Positions 7,091-15,546 of a stretch of 64,000 nt of DNA are shown piece by piece. A program made the translations under genes and the position numbers. The notes under the pieces are model-generated. The model was not told where the DNA came from and did not search any database. It worked only from the letters and a program-made list of their open reading frames with translations. The first letter of the stretch is position 1. The number at the start of each line of letters is the position of its first letter. Source of the DNA: Roseimicrobium gellanilyticum (lineage in GTDB: Bacteria; Verrucomicrobiota; Verrucomicrobiia; Verrucomicrobiales; Verrucomicrobiaceae); contig NZ_QNRR01000001.1 in assembly GCF_003315205.1 (NCBI RefSeq), positions 186,001-250,000 of the forward strand. Reading direction: 5' to 3'.

Positions 7091-8446
7091 TTACTGCCGG
7101 ACTGCCTCCTGCCGGCCCATGGTTTCAGCCAGCAGACGGATTGCCTGTCGCAGCATCGGGTGGTCTGAGCCAGCACCAAAGGTGACCGCACGCTCCCTCA
7201 GGACAATCACTCCATGATACACCGGCACGCCATTCACCTTGGCCCCGGCTTCCACGGCCATCCGGGCCACGTCTGCCACGTTCCAGACATGCTTGATGAC
7301 GCGGCGGTCGCAGGTGGAAATCAATGTCAGGGAGGTGCGGTCTGCGTGCAGCATCTTGGTCGTGCGCCTGAGACGCCAGCCAAAGGTCAGCGTCGCCAGC
7401 CCGATCAGGAGGAACGTCGATACCCCGGTACACCAGAAGAGGATAAAGCCATTGAAGAGCAAAAAGAAAACCAGGGCACCCTCTTCCCATGGCATCCACA
7501 TGCTGCCTCCTCCCCACAGCATGATGCTGGAGATACAGACGAACGCAGTACCAACGCCCAGCAATGTGTTGCTCAGGGCACGGGACTGCGCCTGCACCAC
7601 GGCGTGCCCCGGACCGTGCTCCATCACCAGCTTGCCTCCGCCAGTTTCATCCGCGTCACGGGAAGGAACTGCCAGGGTATCTGCCAGTGGCTGCTTCAGT
7701 CCTAACACACGTCGCAGATCCTGGCAGAGCCAGGCCTTCTCCTTCGGGGTGAGCAGGCTGCCGAACCGTATTTTCCGGCGGCCCGCCACGATTTCGATGC
7801 CATGAATCGGTTTGTAGTTCTGCTCGTAGAAGACCACGAGCTTCACCGTCTGGATGGAGTCACGGACCAGGGACTTGCGCTTCGCGTGCCCCAGGAAGTG
7901 CCGCGTGTGGACCAGCTCCGATGGGGTCACCTCAATCACGTGATAAGCCCTGGACGCCATCAATCCGAAGTACAGCATGCCAAGTCCCGCTGCACCAAAC
8001 GCACAGCCAAAAAAGATCGCGTTTCCCGGTTCAGATTGCGACACGAAGCCGAAGCACATGAAAACCAGGAAGGCCAGCCACACGAGTGAGAATCCGATGA
8101 GGACATTCCACCCACCCTTGGCCGGAATTTGCCAGCGCCTTCCGGACCCGGTGTCCTCCGCGCGGATCTGAGTGCCGGGCGGTTGCGGCACCACTTCTTC
8201 CAGCTCCGCGAACTGCTCCTCCTCGCTCTTGGGCAGCGGGCTGAGGAACGACGGGAGCGACGCGACGTGACCACACTGCGGGCACTCCACCACCGCTTCC
8301 CACAGCAGATCCGGATGCAACTGGATGGTCGGCGCTGCCGCACGGCATACGGGGCAGTGGGTCCGCGCTGAGGCCCTGCGGACCTGCCTATTGATGAACC
8401 AGGCGAATAACCGGCGTTGCCAGCGCGGTATCAGTTCTACGGACAT
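7091..8446 (-). CDS. Zinc-ribbon membrane protein, tandem paralog 2
   Basis: 451 residues from ATG 8446 (MSVELIPRW). The frame is open further upstream, but the paralog next door begins at the same motif, so the longer start is rejected. An N-terminal zinc-ribbon pair (CPVC, then CPQCG about 28 residues later) is followed by an acidic linker. A first pair of membrane segments lies around residues 120-190, and a second pair after residue 290. The remaining parts look beta-rich, like membrane-associated PH-like modules (WQIPAKGGWN; HVIEVTPSELVHTRHFLGHAKRKS). The product is closely similar throughout to the protein at 8523-9884 and clearly arose by tandem duplication. Function is unknown. Confidence 0.65.
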   Translation of the reverse strand: MSVELIPRWQRRLFAWFINRQVRRASARTHCPVCRAAAPTIQLHPDLLWEAVVECPQCGHVASLPSFLSPLPKSEEEQFAELEEVVPQPPGTQIRAEDTGSGRRWQIPAKGGWNVLIGFSLVWLAFLVFMCFGFVSQSEPGNAIFFGCAFGAAGLGMLYFGLMASRAYHVIEVTPSELVHTRHFLGHAKRKSLVRDSIQTVKLVVFYEQNYKPIHGIEIVAGRRKIRFGSLLTPKEKAWLCQDLRRVLGLKQPLADTLAVPSRDADETGGGKLVMEHGPGHAVVQAQSRALSNTLLGVGTAFVCISSIMLWGGGSMWMPWEEGALVFFLLFNGFILFWCTGVSTFLLIGLATLTFGWRLRRTTKMLHADRTSLTLISTCDRRVIKHVWNVADVARMAVEAGAKVNGVPVYHGVIVLRERAVTFGAGSDHPMLRQAIRLLAETMGRQEAVRQ

Positions 8447-8522
8447 GCGGGGAAAACTTCCGCCATGGAAGCGAGTTTCCCATCCGTTGGCAACTTCCAC
8501 CTCACACGTCCTGCCGATTGTG

Positions 8523-9884
8523 CTAGCCCGCCCTGTGGTCGTTGGGCAAGGCGGCGTGCTCCTGACCCATCGCTGCACTCAACAGAGAAACTGCGCGCTG
8601 CAACTCTGCCCTCGGTGCGCCAAGTCCAAACGTGACCACACGGTCAGGCAGCGTCACCACGGCTTGATACACCTGGGTGCCATTCATCCGCATGAAGATG
8701 ACCACGGACATGCGTCCCACATCCTCCACATTCCAGGTGTGCTGGACCATCCGGCCGCCGCTGGTGGCGATCATGGAGAGTGAGCGTTCATCCGCCTGCA
8801 ACATCTTGATGGTACGCCGTGATATCCAGCCAAACGTCAGCAGCCAGAAGCCCACCAGAATGGCGGCTACCATGCCAAACCACTTCAAGACAAGGAGGCC
8901 ATTGAAGAGGAAGTAAAAAAAGAAATCCAAATCCCAAGGCGCCCACTCGAGTTTTGCACCGAGCAACAGGTAGAGACCCACGCTCACAAAGAAAAGTCCA
9001 CCAGCCAGCACGAACGTCCCCGCCGAGCGCGAGTGCGAGCGCACGAGTCCGTGATCCGGGCCCCGTTCCATTTCCAGACTGCCACCGCGCCAATTGCTGA
9101 GTGACTTCGATGAAGGCGGAGCCTCAGAACCGAGAGCAAATCCCAACGCCTCGCGCACTTGCTGGCACAGCCAGGCCTTTTCCTGGGGGGCCAGCGTACT
9201 GCCAAACCGGATCCTACCAGCCGGAGATTTCACCTCAAGGCCGTACACTGGCTCGCCATCCTGGGCGTAGATACAGGCCAACTGGACGCTCTCGATGGAC
9301 TCGCGCCTCACGGTCCTCCGTTTGGTCATGCCCAGGAAGCGGCGGGTGTACACCAGATGCACGGGATCCACCTCCAGAGTGTGGCGTGCGAGCGACATCC
9401 GCAGGCCTATGTACAGGAATCCCAACCCCAGCACAGGGAACACCAGAGGAGCGAGAGTCGAGAGCCAGTTGTTGGCCTTCAGGAACGTGCCGCCAAACAC
9501 CACCGTAGTGAAGACGAGCCACACCAGGGCAAAGGTCAGCATGAAGTTCCATCCGCCCTTCGCAGGCACCTCCCAGCGGCGGCCACTCCCTGTGTTCTCC
9601 TCAACGATCCGTGTGCTGTCTGGCCTTTCGACAAACTCCTCGGTGTCCGCAAACTTCATCTCCTCCGTCTCCTCGGTCCGCATGAAGCGGGAGGTGAGGG
9701 GCGCGCGGTCTCCGCACGCTGGGCATGGCACGGCTTCCTCCCAGAGCAGGTCCGCACCCACGCGGGAGGGAAGGGTGGCCTGGCATGCCGGACAGTGGAA
9801 CTCCGTTTTGAATTTGCGCAGTTGCCGGTTGGCGAACCAGGCAAAAACGCGTCGCCACCACTGTGGGATGAGTTCTACGGACAT
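8523..9884 (-). CDS. Zinc-ribbon membrane protein, tandem paralog 1
   Basis: 453 residues from ATG 9884 (MSVELIPQWWRR). It has the same order of parts as its neighbour: zinc ribbon (CPAC then CPACG), acidic linker, WEVPAKGGWN, two membrane segments, a beta-rich cytoplasmic part (HTLEVDPVHLVYTRRFLGMTKRRT), two more membrane segments and a C-terminal domain ending in VTLPDRVVTFGLGAPRAELQRA. The 76-bp gap to the second copy and the same transcription direction suggest one transcript. Conservation extends into the 5' flank just upstream of the ATG, so the duplication included the translation start region. No homolog of known function is recognised. Confidence 0.65.
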   Translation of the reverse strand: MSVELIPQWWRRVFAWFANRQLRKFKTEFHCPACQATLPSRVGADLLWEEAVPCPACGDRAPLTSRFMRTEETEEMKFADTEEFVERPDSTRIVEENTGSGRRWEVPAKGGWNFMLTFALVWLVFTTVVFGGTFLKANNWLSTLAPLVFPVLGLGFLYIGLRMSLARHTLEVDPVHLVYTRRFLGMTKRRTVRRESIESVQLACIYAQDGEPVYGLEVKSPAGRIRFGSTLAPQEKAWLCQQVREALGFALGSEAPPSSKSLSNWRGGSLEMERGPDHGLVRSHSRSAGTFVLAGGLFFVSVGLYLLLGAKLEWAPWDLDFFFYFLFNGLLVLKWFGMVAAILVGFWLLTFGWISRRTIKMLQADERSLSMIATSGGRMVQHTWNVEDVGRMSVVIFMRMNGTQVYQAVVTLPDRVVTFGLGAPRAELQRAVSLLSAAMGQEHAALPNDHRAG

Positions 9885-9959
9885 GCGGAAGAAACTTCCT
9901 CCCATGGAAGCGGCATTTCCGCCACATGGCAACAAACGCGATTGTCGCCCAGCTCTGAG

Positions 9960-10295
9960 CTACCCCACCCGGCCGCCCAGGGAGAGAATGCGGGCCTTGC
10001 CCTTGGCATCTTCCGCTTCTGCGATCTGGCCGTTCTTCACGTACATCTGCGAGAGCGCGGTCCACGCCAGCAGGTCATTGGGATTGATGGTTGTGGCCAT
10101 CAGTCCGGCGCCGATGGCCTCCTTGATGCTGCCGGACTTCATCAGCGCCATGCCGAGCGCATGCCAGCCATCGAAAAAGCCCGGGTCGATTTCCACAGTC
10201 TGGCGGTAGAGCTTCACCGCCTCCTCGAGTTCGCCGATGGCCACCAGACCACTGGCTTCATCGTAGAGAGCATCGCGCTGTACCGAGTCACTCAT
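9960..10295 (-). CDS. Small TPR-repeat protein
   Basis: 111 residues from ATG 10295 (MSDSVQRDALYDEAS). The upstream open frame is not coding-like and overlaps a stem-loop. The protein is built from about three tetratricopeptide helices pairs: ELEEAVKLYRQTVEIDP, then FDGWHALGMALMKSGSIKEAI, then LLAWTALSQMYVKNGQIAEAE. It has no signal peptide, so it is probably a cytoplasmic protein-protein interaction adaptor. It follows the PpiD-like gene by 74 bp in the same direction, with a strong intercistronic hairpin between them. The partner is unknown. Confidence 0.75.
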   Translation of the reverse strand: MSDSVQRDALYDEASGLVAIGELEEAVKLYRQTVEIDPGFFDGWHALGMALMKSGSIKEAIGAGLMATTINPNDLLAWTALSQMYVKNGQIAEAEDAKGKARILSLGGRVG

Positions 10296-10321
10296 ACGGC
10301 AAGGTGGAGAGAACTGGAGCA

Positions 10322-10353
10322 GCCGTTGCGAGACGGAGAGGTTTCGCAACGGC
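10322..10353 (-). other. Intercistronic stem-loop, 10-bp perfect arms
   Basis: GCCGTTGCGA (10322-10331) pairs exactly with TCGCAACGGC (10344-10353) across a 12-nt loop. It lies between the stop of the PpiD-like gene and the start of the TPR gene. No T-run follows in the direction of transcription, so an mRNA processing or stability element is more likely than a full terminator. Confidence 0.55.
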
Positions 10354-10369
10354 CAGGTGGCAACGTGTG

Positions 10370-11944
10370 TTACCGTTCGTTGCTCAGGGCCACGTTCAGC
10401 AGTATGCTGGCGTTCACCTTGGCATTCTTGTACTGTTCTTCAAACCAGGCGCGGAAGATGTCCTGCTGCGCCATGCGGTCGAGCGAAGTGGAGATCATGT
10501 TCTTCGAGGCGGCGCTTTCGGGGCTCTTGCGCAGTTCCTTGGAAAGGACAAAGAGCAGCAGCACGCCGTTTTCGGAGTTCAGGATTTCCTTCGCAAAGCT
10601 GCCTGGCGCGGTGGATTGCGCTTCCTGGGCGATGCGATAGCCGATGCTCAGATTCATGGGCGGATTGGCAGTGGAGAATTCAGCCAGCACTTGCGGCGTG
10701 AGTCCGGCTTCTTTCGCTGCATCGGCAAAGGACTTGCCACCCTTGATGGCGGCTTCCAGCTTGGTGCGCGCTTCGTTGGCCGCCTTGGTCATCGCCTCAG
10801 TGGCCTTCTGGCTCACCAGTGCCTCACGAATCTTTTCCTTCACATCCTTTAGCTCCTGGGTTTTGGGTGCTTCCACCGCAGTCACCTGGAAGAAGGCATA
10901 ACCCTTCGCTACCTTCACCGGGTCGCTGATGGGAGCGAGCTTCTGATCGTTCGTGAAGATGGCATTCACCAGCGCGAGTTCATTCTTGAGTTCCTCGGGC
11001 GGGGCAGTGTCAGCGAAGGCGGCGATCTGGCGCACCTCAGCCTTGGCTTCGGTGGCTTCGGCAGCCAGGTTGATCTTCGAATCGAGCACCTTCTCGGCGA
11101 ACTTCTGCACCTTCTCCTCGTACTCGCGCTGTGCCTTCACCGTGTTCTCGGCGTTCAGGGTGGCGGTATCAGGCTTCGGCAGCACCACCAGGGTCACCGC
11201 GCGTTTCTCTTCCGTCTTGTAGCCTTCCTTGTTCTCCTCGAAGTACTTGCTGATCTCCTCGTCCTTCACCTCGACCTTCTTTTTGAAGTCGTCCAGGGGG
11301 AAGGGGATGGTGGCTGCCTTGATGGTGCTGAAGCTGGCGGCGTAGAAACGATCCGTGATGCCAGGTGCGGAGACCATATTGCCAGCCACGATCTGCTGCA
11401 GGCGCTGGAGGCCGAGGGAGTCGCGAATCGTGTCGTACATCTGCTCTTGCGAGACACCTCTCTCCCGGATCCACTGCTCAAAACCACGGGCGAGTTCAGG
11501 ATTGTACTGGCCGTTCGTGAAGAAGGTCGGAAGCTTGCGATACGCATCCTGCACTTCCTTGTCCGAGGCGCGAATGCCGAAGCGCTTCAGCGCGTCTCTC
11601 AGCACCAGCACGTTGATGCCGTAGTCGAAGGGAGCGCTTTCATAGACGAGGGGGCGGCCGGTCTTCTGGCTGGCGTGCTGGAAGTGGATGCCCACCATGT
11701 CCGAGGCATACGAGGGGCCCACGCCGGGGAGGCCAGCCTGCTGGGCGAAGACGAAGGCATGCTGGAGGCGGCCTACTTCAAGGAAGGAATAATCCCGGCC
11801 ATTCACGGAGAGGGAGGTGGCTTCAGCGCTGTACCCGCCCCTCCCCGGCTGCGTCATTCCGCTCCAGAAGGTGAAGGCGATGATGATGATCGCGGCGACC
11901 GCGATCATGATGGGCTTGGACTGGCGGCGGAGAAATTCGAGCAT
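10370..11944 (-). CDS. PpiD/SurA-type periplasmic peptidyl-prolyl isomerase/chaperone
   Basis: 524 residues. One N-terminal membrane anchor (residues about 10-29, PIMIAVAAIIIIAFTFW) places the body in the periplasm. A SurA_N-like chaperone region follows (LSVNGRDYSFLEVGRLQ, then DALKRFGIRASDKEVQDAYR), then a charged helical section with DEEISKYFEENKEGYKTEE. The parvulin-like part is poorly conserved (KVAKGYAFFQVTAVEAPK), so isomerase activity is uncertain; a chaperone role for outer-membrane proteins fits the architecture. The gene lies 88 bp after the coiled-coil TPR gene, with a GC hairpin in the gap. Length is somewhat below E. coli PpiD (623 aa). Confidence 0.8.
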   Translation of the reverse strand: MLEFLRRQSKPIMIAVAAIIIIAFTFWSGMTQPGRGGYSAEATSLSVNGRDYSFLEVGRLQHAFVFAQQAGLPGVGPSYASDMVGIHFQHASQKTGRPLVYESAPFDYGINVLVLRDALKRFGIRASDKEVQDAYRKLPTFFTNGQYNPELARGFEQWIRERGVSQEQMYDTIRDSLGLQRLQQIVAGNMVSAPGITDRFYAASFSTIKAATIPFPLDDFKKKVEVKDEEISKYFEENKEGYKTEEKRAVTLVVLPKPDTATLNAENTVKAQREYEEKVQKFAEKVLDSKINLAAEATEAKAEVRQIAAFADTAPPEELKNELALVNAIFTNDQKLAPISDPVKVAKGYAFFQVTAVEAPKTQELKDVKEKIREALVSQKATEAMTKAANEARTKLEAAIKGGKSFADAAKEAGLTPQVLAEFSTANPPMNLSIGYRIAQEAQSTAPGSFAKEILNSENGVLLLFVLSKELRKSPESAASKNMISTSLDRMAQQDIFRAWFEEQYKNAKVNASILLNVALSNER

Positions 11945-11966
11945 GGTCGTGGAAAGGAGGAAACGA

Positions 11967-11988
11967 GGGCGGCGAAGAAATGCCGCCC
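11967..11988 (-). other. Intercistronic GC stem-loop
   Basis: GGGCGGC (11967-11973) pairs exactly with GCCGCCC (11982-11988) around an 8-nt A-rich loop. It lies between the stop of the coiled-coil TPR gene and the ATG of the PpiD-like gene. It is followed by a pyrimidine-rich stretch rather than a clean T-run, so it may only partly terminate transcription. Confidence 0.45.
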
Positions 11989-12032
11989 GACGCCGGGGGT
12001 CAATCGTTTTTTGCAGGTTCCTCGGGGCCGGA

Positions 12033-14129
12033 CTATTGGGCCGAGGCTGTGGCGCTCTTGGTCTGGACGTTGGGGCTGCCGGGAGCGTTCAGGAGGCGCT
12101 CCAGGGCCGTATCCGGCTTGATGCCGCGATCCAGCGCATTTTGGTAGTGCTGGCGGGCCTTTTCATAGTTGGGGGGATTGCTGGTCACATAGAGCACCGC
12201 GAGATTGAAGTGGGCGTCCCCGTAGTTCGGGTCGATGGCCAGGGCGCTCTTGAACTCGGCTTCCGCACGGCTGCGGTTGCTCATGTTGCTGGCGATGATG
12301 CCCAGGTAGTGGTGCGCCTTCGAATTGTTCCGGTCATTGGTCACGGCCTTTTCGAAGGAGTTGAGCGCATCGCTGAGCTTGTTCTGGCGGAAGTAGCAGA
12401 CGCCCAGGCTGTAGTGGGCCACGCCGTTCTCAGGGGAGTACACCAGACACTTCTGGAAGAGTACCTCTGCCTCTTCATACTTCTTTTGACGCAGCTTGAT
12501 TCCGGCGAGGCTGGTCAGGGCGAAGGAGTTCTTCGGATTGATGCGCAGCGCGTCCTGAAGACTCTGCTCAGCGGCCACATAGTCACTGCGCAAAATCGCG
12601 GAGTCGGCGGCGGCCATCAGGGTTTCTTCGGAGGAGCCATTGTCATTGGTGCTGGCGCTGGCGCTGGCCGGAGCGGGTGGCGACATGGGCTTGGCGCTTT
12701 CGCTGCTTGCCTCAGGTGTCGGGGCTCCGGGAGGAGTGGCCATGCCAGAGCGGGCTTCGAGGGTCGCGGTCACGCCGCTGGCGGCGAGGATTTCCTTGAG
12801 CTCAGGCTCAGTGAAGAGCGACTCTTCAGCCACGGAGATGTAGATCTTGCCCGAAGTGAGGTCCTCCAGATTCTCCATGAGTGTCTGGGAGGTGTTTTCC
12901 AGCTTCTTCATGTCGGCGATCACCAGTTCCTTGGCCTGGCGGGCGCGCTCCTGCTGGCGGAGTTGACGCATGATGATGGCTCGCAGGGCCTTGTTTTCTT
13001 CCGCAGCCTTGGTGTCTTCCGGGGTGGCGTTCTTCCCGGGCTTGCTGGCACTGGCGAGCTCCTTGCTCATCTCCTTGTACTTCATCGTCAGCTCAGCCAC
13101 CTGGGTCTGGTAGGCGGTGTTTTCCTGACGGAGCTTGGCCAGCTCGGACTGGATGCCGGTGATCTGGGTCTTGAGGGCCCCAATTTCCTGATCTTTCTTC
13201 TCACCCTCGGACCTCAGCTTTTCCACCTGGGCCTTGGCGGTCTCCAGCTCCTTCTTGATCCGGGTATTCTCCGCAATGAGCTTGGTCATCTCCTCGGGCT
13301 TGGCATTGTCCTTCTTCGCCTTTTCGATTTCCTCGGTGAGCTTCTTCTGGTTTTCGACCAGGGTATCCTTCTCCTTCTTGAGGGATTCGAACTCCTGATT
13401 CTTCGTCGAAAGCAGGTCATTCACGATCTTCGCCTCGCTGCGCAGGCGCTGAAGTTCCTGCTGGGTGGCCACGTCGTTGTTGGTGGCGGCCTTGTTCATG
13501 CCTTCCATGCGCTTTTCCAGGTCAGCCAGCCGGATCTTGAGTTGGTCGCGTTCGCCGGAAGCGCCCATGTAACCGCGCGAATAGGCGTCCAGATCCTGCA
13601 GGAGTTTGGCATTGCCTCGCTCCAGTTCCTGAATGCGCAGTTGTTGTTGCTGGAATTGCGTATTCAGCACGTCCACCGGGGTGGCGCCGGGACCGTACGC
13701 GGTGGCGGGCGCAGGAACCTGCGGCGCAACTGCATAGGCTCCGGGCTGGACCGCGGGAGGCACGGGAAGGGGGGGCGCGGTAGCCTGCATGGGAGGCATT
13801 TGCTGCACCGGAGCCGGAGCTGTCGCCGTCAGGCCAGCGACGTTGTATCCCAGGCGCTGCAGGCCGGCGACCACAATGCGGAGGCGGTATCCCACCACGT
13901 CCGGCTGCCATTCGGGATAGTTCTGCGAGACCGAGCTGATGATGCGATAGGCATCCAGGTAGGCGCGGATCGCCGAATCCTTCTTGCCTTCCTGCTCGAG
14001 CTTTTCGCCCTGCTTCCAGAGCTGGTAGCCATCAAAGAAGACATCACCGCCGACACTGCCGGACTGGGCCGGAGCCAGTGCGAGGCTGCAAAGGAGCCAG
14101 CCGAGGACGAGAAGAGGGAGTCTGGGCAT
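12033..14129 (-). CDS. Exported coiled-coil protein with C-terminal TPR array
   Basis: 698 residues from ATG 14129 (MPRLPLLVLGWLLCSLALAP, a clear signal peptide); the frame extends upstream but only from the signal peptide does it look like protein. After an N-terminal region (FFDGYQLWKQGEKLEQEGKK) and a Pro/Ala-rich linker comes a heptad coiled coil of roughly 250 residues, rich in Glu, Lys and Leu. Another Ala/Pro linker leads to four to five TPR units (SALRSDYVAAEQSL-type, YEEAEVLFQKCLVYSPENG, KLSDALNSFEKA, SRAEAEFKSALAIDPNYGD). The layout suggests a periplasmic scaffold. It is the upstream neighbour of the PpiD-like gene, hinting at a shared envelope role. Confidence 0.75.
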   Translation of the reverse strand: MPRLPLLVLGWLLCSLALAPAQSGSVGGDVFFDGYQLWKQGEKLEQEGKKDSAIRAYLDAYRIISSVSQNYPEWQPDVVGYRLRIVVAGLQRLGYNVAGLTATAPAPVQQMPPMQATAPPLPVPPAVQPGAYAVAPQVPAPATAYGPGATPVDVLNTQFQQQQLRIQELERGNAKLLQDLDAYSRGYMGASGERDQLKIRLADLEKRMEGMNKAATNNDVATQQELQRLRSEAKIVNDLLSTKNQEFESLKKEKDTLVENQKKLTEEIEKAKKDNAKPEEMTKLIAENTRIKKELETAKAQVEKLRSEGEKKDQEIGALKTQITGIQSELAKLRQENTAYQTQVAELTMKYKEMSKELASASKPGKNATPEDTKAAEENKALRAIIMRQLRQQERARQAKELVIADMKKLENTSQTLMENLEDLTSGKIYISVAEESLFTEPELKEILAASGVTATLEARSGMATPPGAPTPEASSESAKPMSPPAPASASASTNDNGSSEETLMAAADSAILRSDYVAAEQSLQDALRINPKNSFALTSLAGIKLRQKKYEEAEVLFQKCLVYSPENGVAHYSLGVCYFRQNKLSDALNSFEKAVTNDRNNSKAHHYLGIIASNMSNRSRAEAEFKSALAIDPNYGDAHFNLAVLYVTSNPPNYEKARQHYQNALDRGIKPDTALERLLNAPGSPNVQTKSATASAQ

Positions 14130-14387
14130 AGAGTTCAGGTAAATAAAAGCACATAAAGTAACCTCTGCGGAGGCACTTGTCCATGCCCACGAGTGGCCCC
14201 GGGACCCTTGGAACGCAGAGGGCCAGGAGCGTGGGTCGGAGCAAAAGGTACCACTGCACCCTGTAAAAGGCGCGTAGAGAGTCAATTAGGGGTGAAAAAC
14301 CGCGAGGAGTGCGGCAGTACACCAGAGCTGGCCCCTTGCGAAATGCCCTGCTCCACATTCCGCAACACGCCCCCTTCGAAAAAGACA

Positions 14388-15431
14388 TCACCCCCTCTTG
14401 AGGTCGTAGGCCACCATGAAATAGGTCACCGGACTCGCGCTGCTGCGAAGCACAATGCCCAAGGCGTGATGCGGTGTCGCGAAGCGATAGGTGATCACAT
14501 CGTTGGAATATTCTTGAATCGTTGGCTCGCCATAACGCGCCACGAAATCCTCGAACCGGCTTCCCACTCCGAGACCTTCCGTGGTCCGGACGGTTCCCGA
14601 GCTCACTTCCAGCTGCGCAAATGCGCCGGTGTACGGATTGAAACGGATGACGGCGCCCGGTACCCCAGGGACGGGGACGGCCAGACTCTCCTTCTTGCGC
14701 GGCGGTTTCATGAACTCACCAAAGGTGCGCAGTGCAGTATTCCTCAGGTTTGCATCAGGAAAGGAAAGGGCCTCAATGACCTTTGCTCCGTCTTCCTTGA
14801 ATTTGATGCCAGCAAACGTTGCTGCGCGTGTGTCGAGTACCGGACCGGCGGATGAATGCAACTGCTGAAGGAGCACCAGGCTGGGATCGAAATTCGCACC
14901 TGTGACATCGGGCCTCTCGAAGGCAAAGGCGGCCAGCTCTTCTCCTTTGCGGGCTTGGACTTGAAGATGAGTGGCATCAGCGCCCCCGGTCCTGCCCAAA
15001 ATGGTCCCTACGTCGACCCGATTTCCCTGCTGGAGTGAGCATCCGAGGAGATGGCGAACAATGAAAAACTCATCGGTGGCGCCTTCAATCTTGATGGTCA
15101 GTCGACCCACTTGATTGCCGGAGCGGTCCATGGATGCCACGGTTCCCGCGACGGGAGAATAAACGGGCGTCTCTGCAGAAACCTTGTAGGCGATACCGGG
15201 GTGATAACCCGGTCGGCTGTCACCTTCGCGAGAATTGGCCTGTCCATCAGTCCCCTGGGTCTGTGCCGGAGGATGGTAAGAAGCCCGGTATCCGAGATGG
15301 ATGCCCAAGTATTTGTCCTTGAGCAGGGCCCGGCCCAGATCTTCATCCGACGCTCCTTGAATATTGGCCGACAGAAGGAAGGCGGCTGCAGTCGCGAGTA
15401 CAGGTGACAGGATATGGATGGACTTCTTCAT
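14388..15431 (-). CDS. Exported M23/LytM-like protein, catalytic residues apparently degenerate
   Basis: 347 residues from ATG 15431 (MKKSIHILSPVLATAAAFLL, signal peptide ending near IQGAS). The central region aligns with the LytM/M23 lysostaphin-like fold: YHPGIAYKVSAETPVYSPVAG, then an exposed beta stretch, then DVGTILGRTGGADATHLQVQ. In active enzymes the first motif is H-x-G-x-D and the last H-x-H. Here the Asp is replaced (HPGIAY) and the second His is Gln (HLQ). It may therefore be a non-catalytic activator of amidases, like EnvC or NlpD, rather than an endopeptidase. The C-terminal 150 residues form an additional domain I do not recognise. Confidence 0.7.
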   Translation of the reverse strand: MKKSIHILSPVLATAAAFLLSANIQGASDEDLGRALLKDKYLGIHLGYRASYHPPAQTQGTDGQANSREGDSRPGYHPGIAYKVSAETPVYSPVAGTVASMDRSGNQVGRLTIKIEGATDEFFIVRHLLGCSLQQGNRVDVGTILGRTGGADATHLQVQARKGEELAAFAFERPDVTGANFDPSLVLLQQLHSSAGPVLDTRAATFAGIKFKEDGAKVIEALSFPDANLRNTALRTFGEFMKPPRKKESLAVPVPGVPGAVIRFNPYTGAFAQLEVSSGTVRTTEGLGVGSRFEDFVARYGEPTIQEYSNDVITYRFATPHHALGIVLRSSASPVTYFMVAYDLKRG

Positions 15432-15546
15432 GACCGAAAAGCGGCGGGTGGCGGGAAACAGTCCTTTGTTTTTCCATGTGAGTGTAGTGAAACGCGCCTG
15501 CAAAGCAAGCCGCACTTTGGGCTATACTGTTTTCTTCCCAGCCGTT

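Noticed and set aside
11817-14156. A 779-codon open frame on the plus strand opposite the coiled-coil TPR gene
   Set aside because: It mirrors the codon-position GC bias of the real minus-strand gene. Its translation is Leu/Gly/His-rich with no domain, while the minus frame has a signal peptide, coiled coil and TPR units.
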